Of a stretch of DNA of 64,000 nt, positions 62,668 to 64,000 are shown in pieces. The stretch is from Lachnospiraceae bacterium (GTDB lineage Bacteria; Bacillota; Clostridia; Lachnospirales; Lachnospiraceae), in assembly GCA_019421365.1 (NCBI GenBank), contig JAHZFJ010000024.1:1-64000 (forward strand). The letters run 5' to 3'. Positions within the stretch are counted from its first letter, which is position 1. Every line of letters begins with the position of its first letter. The position numbers and the translations under genes were made by a program. The notes below the pieces were generated by a model that was not told where the DNA came from, did not search any database, and saw only the letters and a list, made by a program, of their open reading frames with translations.

Positions 62668-63405
62668 ATGTTAGAAGGAAAAATAGCATTAGTAACAGGA
62701 GCATCAAGAGGTATTGGAAAAGCAATCGCACTGAAATTAGCACAAGAAGGCGCAGACGTTTTGGTTAACTATGTCAATAATGAAGCTGCAGCTAATAAAG
62801 TAGTAGAAGAAATAACTGGACTTGGAAGAAAAGCTTATGCATTTAAATGTGATATTGCCAAAAAAGATGAGTTAGAACAAATGGTACAATTTATAATCAA
62901 TAAATTTGGTAAAATTGATATCCTTATCAATAATGCTGGTATCGTTAAATACGGAACAATCACAGATATGAACCCTGCAGATTGGAATGATGTAGTTAAT
63001 ACCAATTTATCTGGTCTATTTAATTTGTGTCAATTAGTTACTCCTCATATGATTAAACAAAACTACGGAAAAATTGTTAATATAAGCTCTCTTTCCGCTA
63101 TAAAAAATCTTCCTGCTTCTTACGCATATTCAGCTACAAAATCAGGTGTTTCCGCATTTACACGTGTATTAAGTACAGAATTAATTGGTAATAACATTAG
63201 CGTAAATGCAATTGCACCAGGAGTTATAAAAACAGATATGTTGGAATCTTTAGGAGATGCAAAAGATTTTTATGAACAAGCAATACCAGCAAAGAGATTC
63301 TGTGAGGCAAGTGAAGTTGCTGAATTAGCATACTTCTTATGCCAAGATATTTCAAGATATATTGTTGGACAGACTATTGTTATTGATGGCGGATTATCTT
63401 TATAG
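62668..63405 (+). CDS. SDR family oxidoreductase, FabG-like
   Basis: A 245-residue SDR: LVTGASRGIGKAIA (about 8-20), NNAGIVKYG (about 86-94), NISSLSAIK with catalytic Ser and YAYSATKSG (Tyr about 151). Ends with the FabG-like VGQTIVIDGG. AAGGAG precedes the ATG. Third gene of GAF-ThDP-SDR. It and the SDR at 54866-55642 lie on either side of the PucR gene, so oxidation or reduction of a keto group is probably part of the pathway. Confidence 0.87.
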   Translation: MLEGKIALVTGASRGIGKAIALKLAQEGADVLVNYVNNEAAANKVVEEITGLGRKAYAFKCDIAKKDELEQMVQFIINKFGKIDILINNAGIVKYGTITDMNPADWNDVVNTNLSGLFNLCQLVTPHMIKQNYGKIVNISSLSAIKNLPASYAYSATKSGVSAFTRVLSTELIGNNISVNAIAPGVIKTDMLESLGDAKDFYEQAIPAKRFCEASEVAELAYFLCQDISRYIVGQTIVIDGGLSL

Positions 63406-63635
63406 TCCCAAACTATATTACATAATATTACTTTCTTGGAAAATAGTGCATTTTTTATTTGACTTTAAATTAATATAGTGTATAATCAAACTAGACAAAA
63501 AAAGACATTTTTCAACATATTTGATTCTTAACAAATGATAAGCTGACACAAATGTTAAAAAAAAAAGTTTCATAAATTTTAGAATTTAGTATAAAGATTA
63601 TAACATTATTGCAGTTACATGGAGGAATCATAAGT
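63406..63635. other. intergenic stretch before the riboswitch
   Basis: AT-rich, no ORF with a good site. A TATAAA-like -10 lies near 63590 but no clean -35, so the riboswitch promoter is not assigned. Confidence 0.4.
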
Positions 63636-63722
63636 AAACTTAAAAGGCAAATCTATTGAAAAATAGAGACGCAAAGCTACGAGTCTAAGGGGGTACCTAT
63701 GACAGTCGGGTCGCTGTAGTTC
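63636..63722 (+). ncRNA. c-di-GMP-I (GEMM) riboswitch aptamer
   Basis: Conserved core: AGGCAAATC (63645-63653), a CTATT-GAAA-AATAG stem with GAAA tetraloop (63653-63666), then GAGACGCAAAGCTA (63666-63679), GTCTAA (63682-63687) and a second stem about 63695-63717 with GTCGGGTCGC. This matches the GEMM-I consensus (GGCAAACC, GNRA loop, GGGACGCAAAGCC, CUAA, receptor side). Confidence 0.92.
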
Positions 63723-63724
63723 AC

Positions 63725-63764
63725 GCAGCCGTTAGTGATAAATAACTACTGCTGCTATTTTTTT
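63725..63764 (+). terminator. terminator in the riboswitch expression platform
   Basis: gcagc (63725-63729) and gctgc (63751-63755), with tagt/acta inside, then seven T (63758-63764). AACTAC (63744-63749) in its right arm can instead pair with GTAGTT (63716-63721) at the end of the aptamer, an alternative fold that would prevent termination. The direction of c-di-GMP control is not certain. Confidence 0.65.
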
Positions 63765-63798
63765 GCTAAAATTACTTATAAAGTAGGAGGTACTGCAA

Positions 63799-64000
63799 TT
63801 GAAAATTTCAAAATTGAAAAAAGAAGATTCTACAGCCAGTATAATTATATCTGAACTTTTAGTTATGCTCGTGGGATTTGTAATTTTTTCCGTTGGAGTA
63901 GGATTTAAAGCAAAATCCGTTATTCTAAATAATGCAAAAGACGCTTCAATGGGTGGTTTCATTGTATTTATGGTAGTATTTTGTCTTATTATATTAGTCG
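63799..64000 (+). CDS. membrane protein under c-di-GMP riboswitch control, 3' end beyond window
   Basis: Starts at TTG (63799-63801) with GGAGG eight bases upstream. The 67 visible residues begin with Lys-rich KISKLKKEDSTAS, then a transmembrane helix (SELLVMLVGFVIFSVGVGF), a short polar loop (KAKSVILNNAKDAS) and a second helix (IVFMVVFCLIILV). The N-terminus may fit a chemoreceptor or other signalling membrane protein with a short outer loop; too little is visible to say. The frame is open to the window edge. Confidence 0.6.
   Translation, partial: MKISKLKKEDSTASIIISELLVMLVGFVIFSVGVGFKAKSVILNNAKDASMGGFIVFMVVFCLIILV

Noticed and set aside
63732..63962. 76-codon minus-strand frame near the right end
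   Set aside because: It is the reverse of the riboswitch terminator and the TTG-initiated membrane gene.
1..64000. CRISPR arrays, tRNA/rRNA genes, prophage, toxin-antitoxin or restriction systems
   Set aside because: No regularly spaced repeats, tRNA-like cloverleafs, phage structural genes or defence-family motifs were seen on either strand.

Overview
The window reads as chromosomal DNA of a low-GC Gram-positive anaerobe in the Clostridia, most likely a Lachnospiraceae-type organism. This rests on AT-rich sequence, AGGAGG-type ribosome binding sites, a tryptophan T-box, a c-di-GMP-I riboswitch, an archaeal-type AspRS, an OadB-type sodium pump subunit and 2,4-dienoyl-CoA reductase-like flavoenzymes. 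The species is not identified. No rRNA, tRNA, CRISPR array, phage or transposase gene was seen.

Layout. 0-3.2 kb: start of the S10 ribosomal protein operon (rpsJ-rplC-rplD-rplW-rplB, minus strand, rplB cut by the window edge) with a consensus promoter and a long folded leader. 3.6-8.7 kb: an rRNA-methyltransferase-like gene, then a plus-strand phage-shock operon resembling Bacillus ydjFGHI (PspA, zinc-ribbon protein, TPM protein, SPFH protein). 8.7-16.7 kb: fba, a lipoprotein and uvrB-uvrA; the uvrBA leader carries a MITE-like inverted repeat with a flanking 10-bp direct repeat. 17.2-23 kb: hypA, a large Fe-S/FAD oxidoreductase, hypB and a polytopic membrane protein, facing a divergent FadR-type GntR regulator with two near-identical operators. 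23.2-27.6 kb: ftsE-ftsX-M23 peptidase-S41 protease (cell division and wall hydrolysis). 27.7-34.5 kb: a CdaR/PucR-type regulator, an orphan MsmK/UgpC-type ATPase, a YitT protein, a WecG-like enzyme, an LCP/LytR_C protein and an SDR. 34.5-38.5 kb: a sugar isomerase-like protein, archaeal-type aspS behind an apparent attenuator with an Asp-rich leader peptide, and a CgeB-like glycosyltransferase. 38.6-45.8 kb: a complete trpEGDCFBA operon under a Trp T-box. 46-53.6 kb: MerR/TipAS regulator, lgt, an SDR-TetR pair with a palindromic operator on a consensus promoter, tcdA, a YkgJ-type protein, a GNAT protein, and oadB with an unlisted 42-residue membrane protein. 53.8-63.4 kb: a LysR gene and a catabolic-looking cluster with an Old Yellow Enzyme fused to an acetoacetate-decarboxylase-like domain, two SDRs, a PucR regulator, a GAF protein and a ThDP enzyme. 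63.6-64 kb: a c-di-GMP-I riboswitch ahead of a membrane protein gene cut by the window end.

Most promising for follow-up: (1) the aspS leader, with promoter, 15-codon peptide ending in three Asp codons, two mutually exclusive hairpins and an intrinsic terminator; (2) the flavoenzyme-decarboxylase fusion and its divergent gene cluster; (3) nickel-insertion proteins HypA/HypB with an oxidoreductase and membrane protein but no hydrogenase in sight, under a clear GntR operator pair; (4) a family of small inverted-repeat elements. All assignments come from reading the sequence and known family motifs; no database search was run.
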